A stretch of DNA of 64,000 nucleotides, taken from positions 377,026 to 441,025 of the forward strand of contig SVHV01000001.1 in NCBI GenBank assembly GCA_015055605.1, read 5' to 3'. Below, piece by piece: positions 27,503-35,710 of the stretch; within the stretch, counting starts at the first letter, position 1; each line of letters begins with the position of its first letter. This DNA comes from Clostridiales bacterium. GTDB taxonomy: Bacteria > Bacillota > Clostridia > Christensenellales > UBA1242. A program made the position numbers and the translations under genes. Below the pieces are notes generated by a model. It had not been told where the DNA came from. It saw only the letters and a list, made by a program, of their open reading frames with translations, and ran no database searches.

Positions 27503-28615
27503 TTAGTAATCAAGATACAGGCTAATAGCTATATGATAATTAAACACATAACCATAATTCAACTTAGTAATATGCTCTTTTTCGCTCAAAATTTCACATC
27601 CTTCGCATAAAGAGTAACAGTCAGATTTAAGTTTATCAATTATAGAATTTTTTTCTGTTTCATAATCTCTAACAACAACCTTTGTAACCAATTCATAAGC
27701 AATAATTTTTTTAATTCTTAAAGGCAAATAATACATAGAAATTGCAACACTCTGCTCCTCAATCTCAAAGTCCGTATATATAACATCATTATTGCAAGAA
27801 TAGATTATATTATCACCCAAACAAAAGTTATACAGAACAACCTGTTTTTCTCCAGACCTAAATCTAACCTCCTCTTCGTTAAACATCGTATACGACTGAG
27901 AAATATACCTTATTGCCCTAATCTTTGCCTTGGGTTGAATATCTACTCTATTTCCCCCTTCATAAACATAAGGATAAACCAGAATATCCCCTTTCTTTAC
28001 AATATCACCAGCCTTTAAATTACTAGTACCAGCATATACATCTATCGACTGTATAACCATATCATATTCAGCAGTAATTTCAGAGTATCCTTCATTAATA
28101 TGAGCAACCTCCTCTTTTACATTAATAATCAAAGAATTGCCCTTAATTACAACACTCACAAGAGAAAAATCAAACTCTGTCAACAAAAAGGCCTCTAGAT
28201 ATTCAGTATCAATAGGCATAAGAGACATTTTTCTAATACCAATACTATCCAAACTTTGCAAAACAACATCATCAGCCACAATATCATTCCCAATAATATT
28301 GATATAAAACAATCTATTAGACATAAATATATACAAGATAATGGACAAAAGCAAACCCATAATCATACCACATCTGGATAACAAATAACACTTTAGATAT
28401 TTAATACCACCTAAACGCTTTACAGTAATTTGATATGACGACAGTTCCATTTTTAATAGTTTTTGGTAATCCCCCTCCACCAAACTAAATTCTAGTATTT
28501 CTTTGTCTCTAAATAAGTCAAATAGATTTATTTCTTGCTTCGCTAATTGAGAAATAAGTGCCCCAATATTCGCACCCCTACATTCAATTCTATATAATAG
28601 ATTACTTCTTTTCAT
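27503..28615 (-). CDS. yqfD: Sporulation protein YqfD
   Basis: A sporulation membrane protein of about 370 aa, homologous to Bacillus YqfD, required after engulfment. An N-terminal cytoplasmic region holds CRGANIGALISQLAKQ, one membrane segment lies near residues 85-105, and a large extracytoplasmic domain carries the D-V-Y-A-G-T-S-N-L region and KKGDILVYPY. The ATG at 28615 lies just inside the end of yqfC, so the genes overlap slightly. Confidence 0.9.
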   Translation of the reverse strand: MKRSNLLYRIECRGANIGALISQLAKQEINLFDLFRDKEILEFSLVEGDYQKLLKMELSSYQITVKRLGGIKYLKCYLLSRCGMIMGLLLSIILYIFMSNRLFYINIIGNDIVADDVVLQSLDSIGIRKMSLMPIDTEYLEAFLLTEFDFSLVSVVIKGNSLIINVKEEVAHINEGYSEITAEYDMVIQSIDVYAGTSNLKAGDIVKKGDILVYPYVYEGGNRVDIQPKAKIRAIRYISQSYTMFNEEEVRFRSGEKQVVLYNFCLGDNIIYSCNNDVIYTDFEIEEQSVAISMYYLPLRIKKIIAYELVTKVVVRDYETEKNSIIDKLKSDCYSLCEGCEILSEKEHITKLNYGYVFNYHIAISLYLDY

Positions 28616-28880
28616 AATCACCAACTGCAACTAAAGAAATATGCCCAGAAATCATCATTTCATTTTTATTAATCTGCTTAATAATTAGATTCTCACCTAC
28701 AATATGTAAAACATTATTTTTAATTTTCAAATCAATCTTTGATGAACCATAATTGATGATTTTTCTATAATTTCCAACATAAAGCACCTTAGTTCCTACC
28801 TGAATGATTTTTATATCTCCCAACACCTCATTAAATGGCAATCCACAAAGTTCCACTATTTCTTTTATATAATGAATCAT
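28602..28880 (-). CDS. yqfC: Sporulation protein YqfC
   Basis: A 92-aa YabP/YqfC-family protein expressed with yqfD during sporulation. Beta-rich segments include LHIVGENLIIKQINKNEMMI, matching the family's membrane-associated fold. GAGGTATAAGT precedes the ATG at 28880; the longer frame starts with TTG. It is followed directly by yqfD. Confidence 0.87.
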   Translation of the reverse strand: MIHYIKEIVELCGLPFNEVLGDIKIIQVGTKVLYVGNYRKIINYGSSKIDLKIKNNVLHIVGENLIIKQINKNEMMISGHISLVAVGDYEKK

Positions 28881-28930
28881 ATACTTATACCTCAATAAAA
28901 TATATGATAATGTCCTATATTTAATAACAA

Positions 28931-28956
28931 AAAAGATAGTTAAATAATTAACTATC
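28931..28956 (-). terminator. Terminator between the TM gene and yqfC
   Basis: GATAGTTAA, ATAA loop, TTAACTATC (28935-28956) then TTTTTT on the minus strand. It separates floA and its partner from yqfC-yqfD. Confidence 0.85.
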
Positions 28957-28960
28957 CTCT

Positions 28961-29506
28961 TTAATTCATGCGCTGAATTATATTTTCTATAAGCATAAGT
29001 TTAGTATTTCTAGGGAGAGCATCAAACTCTTCTAGGAGTTTTTCTCTAGCCGTCATATTTTCGCTAGTCATTGCTTCTATTTTCTTATATAGAAGTTCTT
29101 TTTCAGATAATTCCTCAACAGGTTGAACTTTTATCTGAATTTTCTTGTTTTTAATAGACTCACTTTCTTCATCTGATAAAAATATATCTTTTCTTTTATT
29201 ATCACAATCATAATTATCGTCTACTGTAGGATTGTCTACAAATCTATCATATAGATAATTTGTATTGACAACTATATCCGGAACAGGCTCTTCAACCTTA
29301 GCCTCTTCCTTCTTTTTTAACGCCAGACTATCTTCACTAGCCTGATCGACTTTTTTAATTGTTTCTTCTTTATTTGATTTTGATTTTGTTTCTTTCTTAG
29401 CTGGTTTGCTATCAACCCAATTATTAAATTTGAATAATAATACTAATATGATTAATGCAATCCAGATAGGAACTAAGTATTTCAATGGATCTTCAATAAC
29501 AGCCAT
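28961..29506 (-). CDS. Single-pass membrane protein with a long charged tail, unknown
   Basis: 181 aa: a short N-terminus, one membrane segment (about 10-27), a Lys/Glu-rich linker and a helical C-terminus. It lies 23 nt after floA, in the position where Bacillus carries yqfB, though I see no clear homology. It could be a partner of the flotillin-like protein. I do not recognise the family. Confidence 0.7.
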   Translation of the reverse strand: MAVIEDPLKYLVPIWIALIILVLLFKFNNWVDSKPAKKETKSKSNKEETIKKVDQASEDSLALKKKEEAKVEEPVPDIVVNTNYLYDRFVDNPTVDDNYDCDNKRKDIFLSDEESESIKNKKIQIKVQPVEELSEKELLYKKIEAMTSENMTAREKLLEEFDALPRNTKLMLIENIIQRMN

Positions 29507-29529
29507 AGGCTTGCACCTACCTTTTTATA

Positions 29530-30516
29530 TTATTGTTCTCCACCTTTTCTACCAATAGAATTTCTCATACTGGTATCTGCCTGTATGTTTTGCATTCTAT
29601 AGTAGTCCATAACCCCAATATTCCCTGCTTTAAATGCCATACTTATTGCTCTAGGAACTTCCGATTCAGCACTAAGTAGTTTTGCTTTCATTTCTTGAGT
29701 TCTAGCCTTCATTTCTTGCTCAGCAGCGATAGCCATTGCTCTACGCTCTTCTGCTCTTGCATTAGCGATTTGAACATCAGCCTCAGCCCTCTCAGCCTGA
29801 AGTTTAGCACCCACATTCCTTCCAATATCAATGTCTGCGACATCAATACTTAGAATCTCGTATGCAGTATCTTTATCTAAGCCTTTTGATAATACAGTTT
29901 TACTAATAGTATCTGGATTTTCCAACACTAACTGATGATTCTTAGCCGAACCTACAACTGTAACAACACCTTCACCAACTCTCGCCAATATTGTTTGTTC
30001 ACCAGCACCGCCGATAAGTTTTTCTATATCACTTTGTAAAGTAATACGAATCTTTACTATCAACTCAATACCATCACAAGCAACTGCCGAAATGGGAGGA
30101 GTGGTAATAACAACTGGTGTTACACAGTTTTGAACAGCTTGCAGAATATCTCTATTAGCAAGGTCTATCGCTTTAGCATTTTCAACTGTAAGATTAATTT
30201 TTGCACCATGAGCCATAATCAATGCATCAACAACTCTCTCTATATTTCCACCTGCCATATAATGCGTTTCTAGGTCAGAAACTGAGATTTTGACTCCAGC
30301 CTTTATAGCATTAATGTAGTTATCTATAATTAGTCCTACATCTACATTCCTAAGCTTCATACCGACCAGCTTGTGGGCAGGAATAAATGCCCCACTCACC
30401 ATAGCCTTAATCCATACACTAACAGGAACAAATGCCATAAAAACAGCAAATAAAATTATTAGGACAACTATTACTGCGACAGTTATCCATAGGCCAACAC
30501 CTAACATTAAGTTCAT
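29530..30516 (-). CDS. floA: Flotillin-like protein FloA
   Basis: A membrane-scaffold protein of bacterial functional membrane microdomains. An N-terminal hydrophobic hairpin (about 1-45, with FVPVSVW) is followed by the PHB/SPFH-like part and a helical region with repeated EAEV- and A-R-A-E-E-R-R-type segments. About 328 aa. GGGGGTTGAT before the ATG at 30516 decides the start. FloA in Bacillus also lies just upstream of yqfB-yqfC-yqfD. No nfeD partner gene is visible upstream. Confidence 0.94.
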   Translation of the reverse strand: MNLMLGVGLWITVAVIVVLIILFAVFMAFVPVSVWIKAMVSGAFIPAHKLVGMKLRNVDVGLIIDNYINAIKAGVKISVSDLETHYMAGGNIERVVDALIMAHGAKINLTVENAKAIDLANRDILQAVQNCVTPVVITTPPISAVACDGIELIVKIRITLQSDIEKLIGGAGEQTILARVGEGVVTVVGSAKNHQLVLENPDTISKTVLSKGLDKDTAYEILSIDVADIDIGRNVGAKLQAERAEADVQIANARAEERRAMAIAAEQEMKARTQEMKAKLLSAESEVPRAISMAFKAGNIGVMDYYRMQNIQADTSMRNSIGRKGGEQ

Positions 30517-30748
30517 ATCAACCCCCATAAAAAATATGTCTTATGCTATAGCATTTTAATAAATATATATTTTTCCATTTTTTTCACATATATATTATAA
30601 CATAATATATTCTAAAAATAAATACCCCTTTTTATTTTTGATAAATGAATATTTATTATATTTAATTTATATTTATTTACAAAAACAAACCAAAAACACC
30701 TTAAGTTAACAAACCAGTATTGTATAAACATAAATTTTTAAAAAATTA

Positions 30749-30777
30749 TTGCAAAACAATATTCTATATGATATAAT
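30749..30777 (+). promoter_or_regulatory. Promoter of the 147-aa gene at 30816
   Basis: TTGCAA, 17-bp spacer, TATAAT on the plus strand, ending 38 bp before the ATG. Confidence 0.7.
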
Positions 30778-30815
30778 TCACCTGCATCAAAAAATTAAGG
30801 GGAAAATAAATTAAT

Positions 30816-31259
30816 ATGGAAAATAAACTATTAGACTGTAAGTACAGTTATTTAAACGAAAAAGAAATCAATCCAGAAGGACTAAATCTAGACACTATTA
30901 GAGATGCTAGTCTAGACAGAACATCTCTATTCGTTGCTTTAATGCCAGATGGAGAAATTGACATTGCAATCCCATATAAAAACATGGAGCATATAAATAA
31001 AACTGGAAGTTATAACGGAAATATCTTCTTTAAAAAATATCATCTAGTACACTCTGGTATAGATGCTATATCTGACTCAGTATATTACACATTAGGCAAC
31101 GACTACCCTCCAATGCTTACATTCAGAGGAATCATACCACTCAACAAGTTTGCTAGAAGAAACCATGAAGTCAGAACAGCAAACACTAGCATTACCACCG
31201 AAGATATAAAAAATATGTGCAGAACATACAATCAAAACCACACTTGTTCATATATGTAA
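30816..31259 (+). CDS. Unknown 147-aa protein
   Basis: A soluble-looking protein of 147 aa with no signal peptide or membrane segment. It carries LFVALMPDGEIDIAIPYKN and, near the end, TFRGIIPLNKFARRN; two cysteines lie in the C-terminal part. It has its own strong promoter and a terminator, so it is probably expressed. AAGGGG lies 14 bases before the ATG, a slightly long spacing. I recognise no family. It is one of several single plus-strand genes set between minus-strand core operons. Confidence 0.7.
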   Translation: MENKLLDCKYSYLNEKEINPEGLNLDTIRDASLDRTSLFVALMPDGEIDIAIPYKNMEHINKTGSYNGNIFFKKYHLVHSGIDAISDSVYYTLGNDYPPMLTFRGIIPLNKFARRNHEVRTANTSITTEDIKNMCRTYNQNHTCSYM

Positions 31260-31260
31260 A

Positions 31261-31290
31261 AAAAACTACCATATTCGGTAGTTTTTTTAT
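31261..31290. terminator. Bidirectional terminator
   Basis: AAACTACC, ATATTC loop, GGTAGTTT with A and T tracts, between convergent genes. Confidence 0.9.
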
Positions 31291-31304
31291 TTGCTTATTA
31301 TGAA

Positions 31305-32159
31305 TTATAAAGCATTTCTCATATCGTCAACAATATTTTGTAGCTCTACGAAGATTTGTCTGATATCAGCATTTGAGCTATTTAAACCTTCACCCTTAGC
31401 AGTCTCATCATCAATAAGAACTTCGATATCCCTAATAAGGTCAATTTTCTTATCAATATCACTATTATCGCTGAAGTCTAACTCACTGTATCTATCAGTA
31501 ATATCTTTTAACATTTCGCTCAATTGATCATTATCATAAGCAGTCTCTTCGATATAATCATCTTCAACATCATCAACTACTGGAGCAACATAAGCTGGCT
31601 GAACTGGAGCTGGAGCAACAGCAGGTGCTGGAGCTGGCTTTGGAGCAACTGGTTTCTTAGGTGCAGCAGCCTTTGGTCTTGCAGTTGTAGGTTTTCTATT
31701 CTTAGAAACATAAGCATCTGAATTATCATTGATTCTAGCAAGTGTAATATGTGTATCAAACATGTGAGCATTCATCTCTTGATACTCACTGTTAATATCG
31801 ATAACAGACTTTCCACTACTCTTCAATTCTACTAGTAAAGGAATAAGGTCACCCTCACCAGCAACAATACAATATGTATCAATCTCAGGTTTTGTGTAAA
31901 CTAGTCTAACTGCATCAACAATGATACGGCTGTCTAATTGACTACATCTCTTTTTAAATCTCATGAATGGAGCTGTTTCGTAACCATATTGAGAAATAAC
32001 TTCGCTTAGGTAGATATGTTTTCTATCATTGTAACCGTAGAATTTACAATATACAACATCACCCATAGATTGAAGTTTCTCATATAGCTCGTTAAAAGCA
32101 TCTCCTCCAATTTTTACATTATCAACATCTAATAGTAATGCAATTTTTCTCTCTTTCAT
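31305..32159 (-). CDS. NYN-domain (PIN-like) nuclease family protein
   Basis: 284 aa. The N-terminal NYN domain (about 1-145) shows the acidic active-site pattern LLLDVDNVKIGG, RIIVDAVRL and VAGEGDLIPLLVEL, typical of LabA/DUF88-type putative ribonucleases. A proline/alanine-rich linker (about 155-195, repeated PAPA units) leads to an acidic helical C-terminus. It overlaps the upstream glycosylase gene by 4 nt. RNA cleavage is inferred from the fold; the target is unknown. Confidence 0.85.
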   Translation of the reverse strand: MKERKIALLLDVDNVKIGGDAFNELYEKLQSMGDVVYCKFYGYNDRKHIYLSEVISQYGYETAPFMRFKKRCSQLDSRIIVDAVRLVYTKPEIDTYCIVAGEGDLIPLLVELKSSGKSVIDINSEYQEMNAHMFDTHITLARINDNSDAYVSKNRKPTTARPKAAAPKKPVAPKPAPAPAVAPAPVQPAYVAPVVDDVEDDYIEETAYDNDQLSEMLKDITDRYSELDFSDNSDIDKKIDLIRDIEVLIDDETAKGEGLNSSNADIRQIFVELQNIVDDMRNAL

Positions 32160-33001
32160 ACTTTTTCTCCTAAATTACTTTCTCTTATATAATAGTATAA
32201 ATATTGCTGAGCATAACCTGCCAAGTCTCCAAATTCCTCTAGTAATAGTTTAGAAATCTGTATAGCATCTTTGGTATCATCATTATATATTTTACGATAC
32301 GCCTGTACTATCCATGTATCTGTCGGAAACACATCAGTTTTCCCAAATCCAAAGAGTAGTATACAGTCAGCCACCTTACGCCCTACACCTTTTAACTTCA
32401 TAAGTTCCCTTCTAGCAGTCTCAGTATCCATATCGTATACATCATCTACATTAAAGGTTGTGTTAATTGCTTGTATGGTTTCGTATAGGTATTTATCCCT
32501 GTATCCACACTTGATTTCCCTAAAAAATTCTTTAGGAATTTCCTTCAATCTCTCGATAGTAGGAAAGGCATAATAGTCACCCATATTTTCACCATAAGAC
32601 TCACATATTTTTTCAATAATAGCCTTGATTCTAGGAATATTATTATTCTGTGAAATTATGAACTCTATTATCATTTCTATAGGATTACTGCGTAGTATCC
32701 TAATTCCACTACCATACTCGATTGCAGAACTTAGCATTGGGAATTTCCCCAATTTCGATTTTATTCTACCATAATTCTTATAAAAATCAAAGTATTTAAT
32801 GAAATATTTTTTGTCTTTTGTAACAATTTTGACGGTATTTTCTTGACAATATATATCTGCTTTATGACTCAAACTATATACTACATAGCCAAAATCAGTC
32901 TTTTTGAACCTAAAAACCTGACCACACTCTAGCGTCTGTTCAACATTAAAGTCACCCAAGTCACTTACCAGTATATAATCATCAAATTCTTCTATCTTCA
33001 T
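32156..33001 (-). CDS. 8-oxoguanine DNA glycosylase (OGG1-type HhH-GPD)
   Basis: A base-excision repair glycosylase/lyase of 281 aa. An N-terminal OGG_N-like region (TLECGQVFRFKK) precedes the helix-hairpin-helix LKGVGRKVADCILLFG with the catalytic lysine in GRKVAD and the aspartate in FPTDTW. Clostridial Ogg is the best fit, with AlkA-like enzymes as the alternative. It is translationally coupled to an NYN-domain gene. Confidence 0.9.
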   Translation of the reverse strand: MKIEEFDDYILVSDLGDFNVEQTLECGQVFRFKKTDFGYVVYSLSHKADIYCQENTVKIVTKDKKYFIKYFDFYKNYGRIKSKLGKFPMLSSAIEYGSGIRILRSNPIEMIIEFIISQNNNIPRIKAIIEKICESYGENMGDYYAFPTIERLKEIPKEFFREIKCGYRDKYLYETIQAINTTFNVDDVYDMDTETARRELMKLKGVGRKVADCILLFGFGKTDVFPTDTWIVQAYRKIYNDDTKDAIQISKLLLEEFGDLAGYAQQYLYYYIRESNLGEKV

Positions 33002-33069
33002 TTATGTTACAAAACACCTCTTTTAGTTAAAAACAATTTTCAGCCTCTAAAGGGATGAAAAGCTATAAA

Positions 33070-33113
33070 AAACGAAAAACCAACTCTAAGGGAAGCCCCA
33101 CTAAAGTTGGTTT
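33070..33113 (-). terminator. Terminator after rpmA
   Basis: AAACCAACTCTAAG and CTAAAGTTGGTTT arms (33077-33113) followed by T-rich sequence on the minus strand. Confidence 0.8.
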
Positions 33114-33125
33114 AAAGACCAAAGA

Positions 33126-33404
33126 TTACTCAGCAGGATAAACGCTTACTCTTTTCTTGTCTTTGGTTTCATTTTCAAATTTTACTTTACCATCAGTAAG
33201 AGCAAACAATGTATAGTCTTTACCAACACCAACATTATTGCCAGCATTAATTCTTGTTCCTCTTTGTCTGATGATAATAGAACCTGCAGATACTACTTGT
33301 CCATCTGCAACTTTAACACCTAATCTTTTACTCTTAGAGTCACGACCGTTCTTAGAAGTACCTTGACCCTTCTTATGAGCAAAGAGTTGAATATTAATAA
33401 ACAT
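33126..33404 (-). CDS. rpmA: Ribosomal protein bL27 with cleavable N-terminus
   Basis: A 92-aa large-subunit protein. The mature N-terminus [15 protein letters not shown] reaches the peptidyl transferase centre. It is preceded by MFINIQLF, the short N-terminal extension that the Prp protease removes in Firmicutes. The prp gene lies immediately upstream and overlaps it by 11 nt. Confidence 0.97.
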   Translation of the reverse strand: MFINIQLFAHKKGQGTSKNGRDSKSKRLGVKVADGQVVSAGSIIIRQRGTRINAGNNVGVGKDYTLFALTDGKVKFENETKDKKRVSVYPAE

Positions 33405-33735
33405 TCTCTATTACCTCCATTGAAATATAGTTTGAATAGCCACTTAGTAAATCTTCTATACTGTCTTTCATAACCATTATTAACAGTTGTGCTTTTTCAA
33501 GCAAATCTTTACTAATATCATTTGGCAATTCTAGTTTTATGTAACCTTCATTATCTCTTCTAATTATTTTTGCTTTGATTCTCAAAGTCTTAGTAATGCC
33601 TAGCATACAGCTCTGCACTATAGAAGAAATAGAGGCACATACGATATCTTTACCATAGTCAGCATATCCAGAATGTCCTGAACACTCTATCATCATAAAG
33701 ACATCATTCTTTTTAAACAATTTTATTTTAGTCAT
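33394..33735 (-). CDS. prp: Ribosomal-processing cysteine protease Prp
   Basis: A 113-aa cysteine protease that trims the L27 N-terminus. The catalytic pair is H21 in the GHSGYADYG motif and C33 in DIVCASIS. It lies between rplU and rpmA, starting two bases after rplU ends. The conserved position and active site make the call firm. Confidence 0.95.
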   Translation of the reverse strand: MTKIKLFKKNDVFMMIECSGHSGYADYGKDIVCASISSIVQSCMLGITKTLRIKAKIIRRDNEGYIKLELPNDISKDLLEKAQLLIMVMKDSIEDLLSGYSNYISMEVIENVY

Positions 33736-33737
33736 AA

Positions 33738-34043
33738 TTATTTAACCGAAATAATTTTTAATGCTGTGAAAGGTTGTCTATGACCTTGTTTTCTACGATA
33801 GTTTTTCTTAGCTTTGTATTTGAAAACAACAACTTTGCTCTCTTTACCTTGCTCTACAACTTCTGCTACTACTTCAGCATTTTTTACTAATGGATTACCA
33901 TTTGTAACTTTCTCACCATCAACTAGCATTAGAACATCAAGATTAACTTTATCGCCAACCTTAGCATCTAATTTCTCAACAGTGATGATATCGTCTTGGC
34001 TAACTTTATATTGTTTGCCACCAGTTGTAACTATTGCGTACAT
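33738..34043 (-). CDS. rplU: Ribosomal protein bL21
   Basis: A 101-aa large-subunit protein beginning MYAIVTTGGKQYKVSQDD and ending with KKNYRRKQGHRQPFT. It is the first gene of rplU-prp-rpmA. GAGGAGGTATAGTAC precedes the ATG. An 80-nt leader with two hairpins precedes it. Confidence 0.97.
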   Translation of the reverse strand: MYAIVTTGGKQYKVSQDDIITVEKLDAKVGDKVNLDVLMLVDGEKVTNGNPLVKNAEVVAEVVEQGKESKVVVFKYKAKKNYRRKQGHRQPFTALKIISVK

Positions 34044-34124
34044 TGTACTATACCTCCTCTAACCAGACTCACTGTGTAGGTGGTGCTATTGCACACTTAA
34101 AAAAGAACCTATTCCATGTGGCTC
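34044..34124 (-). promoter_or_regulatory. L21-type leader of the rplU operon
   Basis: The 5' UTR on the minus strand folds into GAGCC/GGTTC and GTGC-AATA-GCAC hairpins before the ribosome binding site. Its place and size suit the L21 leader known from Firmicutes, but I could not match the consensus in detail. Confidence 0.45.
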
Positions 34125-34130
34125 AAAACA

Positions 34131-34159
34131 AATTTACCATATTTGTATTAGTTTGTCAA
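34131..34159 (-). promoter_or_regulatory. Promoter of rplU-prp-rpmA
   Basis: TTGACA (34154-34159), 17-bp spacer, TAAATT on the minus strand. Confidence 0.75.
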
Positions 34160-34268
34160 TAAATAATCTAATTTTTTTCAAATTATTTATATATTATATA
34201 TAAATGTATTTCTCCCTCTTGCATAAACAAAAACAATATTGCCCAAAATAAAATTAACAGGAGGCAAA

Positions 34269-34712
34269 ATGGAAGAAAAAGAATATGAAAGAATAACACA
34301 ACTGCTTGACGAAGCATACAAGACCGTACGAATGGGAAGTTATGCAATCGACTGCATAATCGATAAAATCGAAGATAAGGATTTAGAAGACTTAATAAGA
34401 AAACAAAACACATATTATCTAGAAAGCACAAAGTCACTAGAATCAATATCAAAAGAATATAAACACCATCTAACAGATATTAATCCCATGCTAAAAGGAA
34501 CTTCTTTTGCTAGTATCAATATGAAGACAATGTTTAATAAAGATAGTTCACATCTAGCACAAATGTTAATAGATGGTACAACTATGGGAATAACAACAAT
34601 AATTAAACATAGAAACGAAAATAATTCACTGGATAAAAATCTTTTGGGCATTGTTGATAAAATTATATCATACCTAGAAGACTTCGTAGAATCTCTAAAA
34701 GAATTTTTATAA
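34269..34712 (+). CDS. Unknown helical protein, possibly ferritin-like fold
   Basis: 147 aa and almost entirely amphipathic helix, in about four long segments; the hydrophobic spacing suggests a four-helix bundle. GGAGGC before the ATG at 34269 (MEEKEYER) sets the start, since an earlier in-frame ATG lacks a site. I do not recognise specific metal ligands. It resembles small bundle proteins in Clostridia, but no function is claimed. It lies divergent from rplU and ends in a bidirectional terminator. Confidence 0.65.
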   Translation: MEEKEYERITQLLDEAYKTVRMGSYAIDCIIDKIEDKDLEDLIRKQNTYYLESTKSLESISKEYKHHLTDINPMLKGTSFASINMKTMFNKDSSHLAQMLIDGTTMGITTIIKHRNENNSLDKNLLGIVDKIISYLEDFVESLKEFL

Positions 34713-34715
34713 AAA

Positions 34716-34742
34716 AGACCTGCATGATAGCAGGTTTTTTTA
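34716..34742. terminator. Bidirectional terminator
   Basis: ACCTGC, ATGATA loop, GCAGGT (34718-34735) with A and T tracts. Confidence 0.85.
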
Positions 34743-35078
34743 TAGTAATACAACTGATATGCCAGTATTAGGCGAAGTCAGATGCTCATTAAGAATTGCC
34801 TCAGGGCAAACTTTACATATTAATTGTCTAGTCTCATTAAACTCACCCCAGTTTTCGCCAAACACATAGTCCATGATTACCTTATGCTTCTTTAACTGCG
34901 GTAGATATTCTCTAATTTTTTCTCTAATAACCCCACCCTTACCATGAGAACCGTATCCATGAATTGCTACAATTACTCTATTACCTACAGCCTTAGAGTA
35001 TTTAATTTCTTGATCTAATAGATACATAGCATAATCAGCATTAGGATTATCTTCTTTTATATTGACTACTCTTATCAT
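34740..35078 (-). CDS. Smr-domain-like protein
   Basis: 112 aa with a Smr-like core: IVAIHGYGSHGKGGVIREKI resembles the Smr motif HGxGxGxLR that follows the central beta strand. The C-terminus has TSPNTGISVVLL. It is probably a stand-alone Smr nuclease-type protein with unknown substrate. It begins at the rsmD stop codon, sharing one base, so the two are coupled. Confidence 0.65.
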   Translation of the reverse strand: MIRVVNIKEDNPNADYAMYLLDQEIKYSKAVGNRVIVAIHGYGSHGKGGVIREKIREYLPQLKKHKVIMDYVFGENWGEFNETRQLICKVCPEAILNEHLTSPNTGISVVLL

Positions 35079-35614
35079 TACTTTTTCCTCATAAAGGTCA
35101 CAACAACTGTGCCATACTTTCTTTCATCAAAAATCTCCAGAGAACTAGGAATCTTAAATATTTTACCCATTAGATGTTCATAAATGATTATACCCTCATC
35201 ATCTAGTAAAAGATACTCCTCAATAAGAGACAAAGACTTCTCTCCAAAATCAGTATCGTAAGGAGGGTCTAAGAAAATAATATCAAATTGCTTTCCTTTA
35301 TTTAAAGCCAAAGCTCTCGTATAATCACTATTTATAAGATTTGGAGTAATAGAAACCTTTGCATAATTTTTTTTGATTAAATCAATGCTCTTAGAGTTAT
35401 TATCGCATATAATAACCTCATCTGCTCCCCTACTCAAAAATTCTAAACTAATAGCACCAGTTCCACCAAAAAGGTCAAGAACTTTTGCCCCAGGTATATT
35501 AAATTGTATTTTATTGAAGATATTTTCTCTAACCCTATCTACAGTTGGTCTAATATTATCAGCCTCAAAGGTTAATAGACTAATACCTCTATATTTTCCT
35601 GCTATTATTCTCAT
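35078..35614 (-). CDS. rsmD: 16S rRNA (guanine966-N2)-methyltransferase RsmD
   Basis: A SAM-dependent methyltransferase of 178 aa. It starts MRIIAGKYRG, a near-universal RsmD beginning. The SAM motif is VLDLFGGTGAI and the catalytic motif is DPPYDTD. The coaD gene that often follows is replaced by the Smr-like gene. Confidence 0.94.
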   Translation of the reverse strand: MRIIAGKYRGISLLTFEADNIRPTVDRVRENIFNKIQFNIPGAKVLDLFGGTGAISLEFLSRGADEVIICDNNSKSIDLIKKNYAKVSITPNLINSDYTRALALNKGKQFDIIFLDPPYDTDFGEKSLSLIEEYLLLDDEGIIIYEHLMGKIFKIPSSLEIFDERKYGTVVVTFMRKK

Positions 35615-35710
35615 AATTCACCTAACACTAGTATTTTACTAAAAATATAAAACAATAGCAAGATATTAAAACCTTAAAATATATGAATATTTATTTAGAT
35701 TTATGTATTT

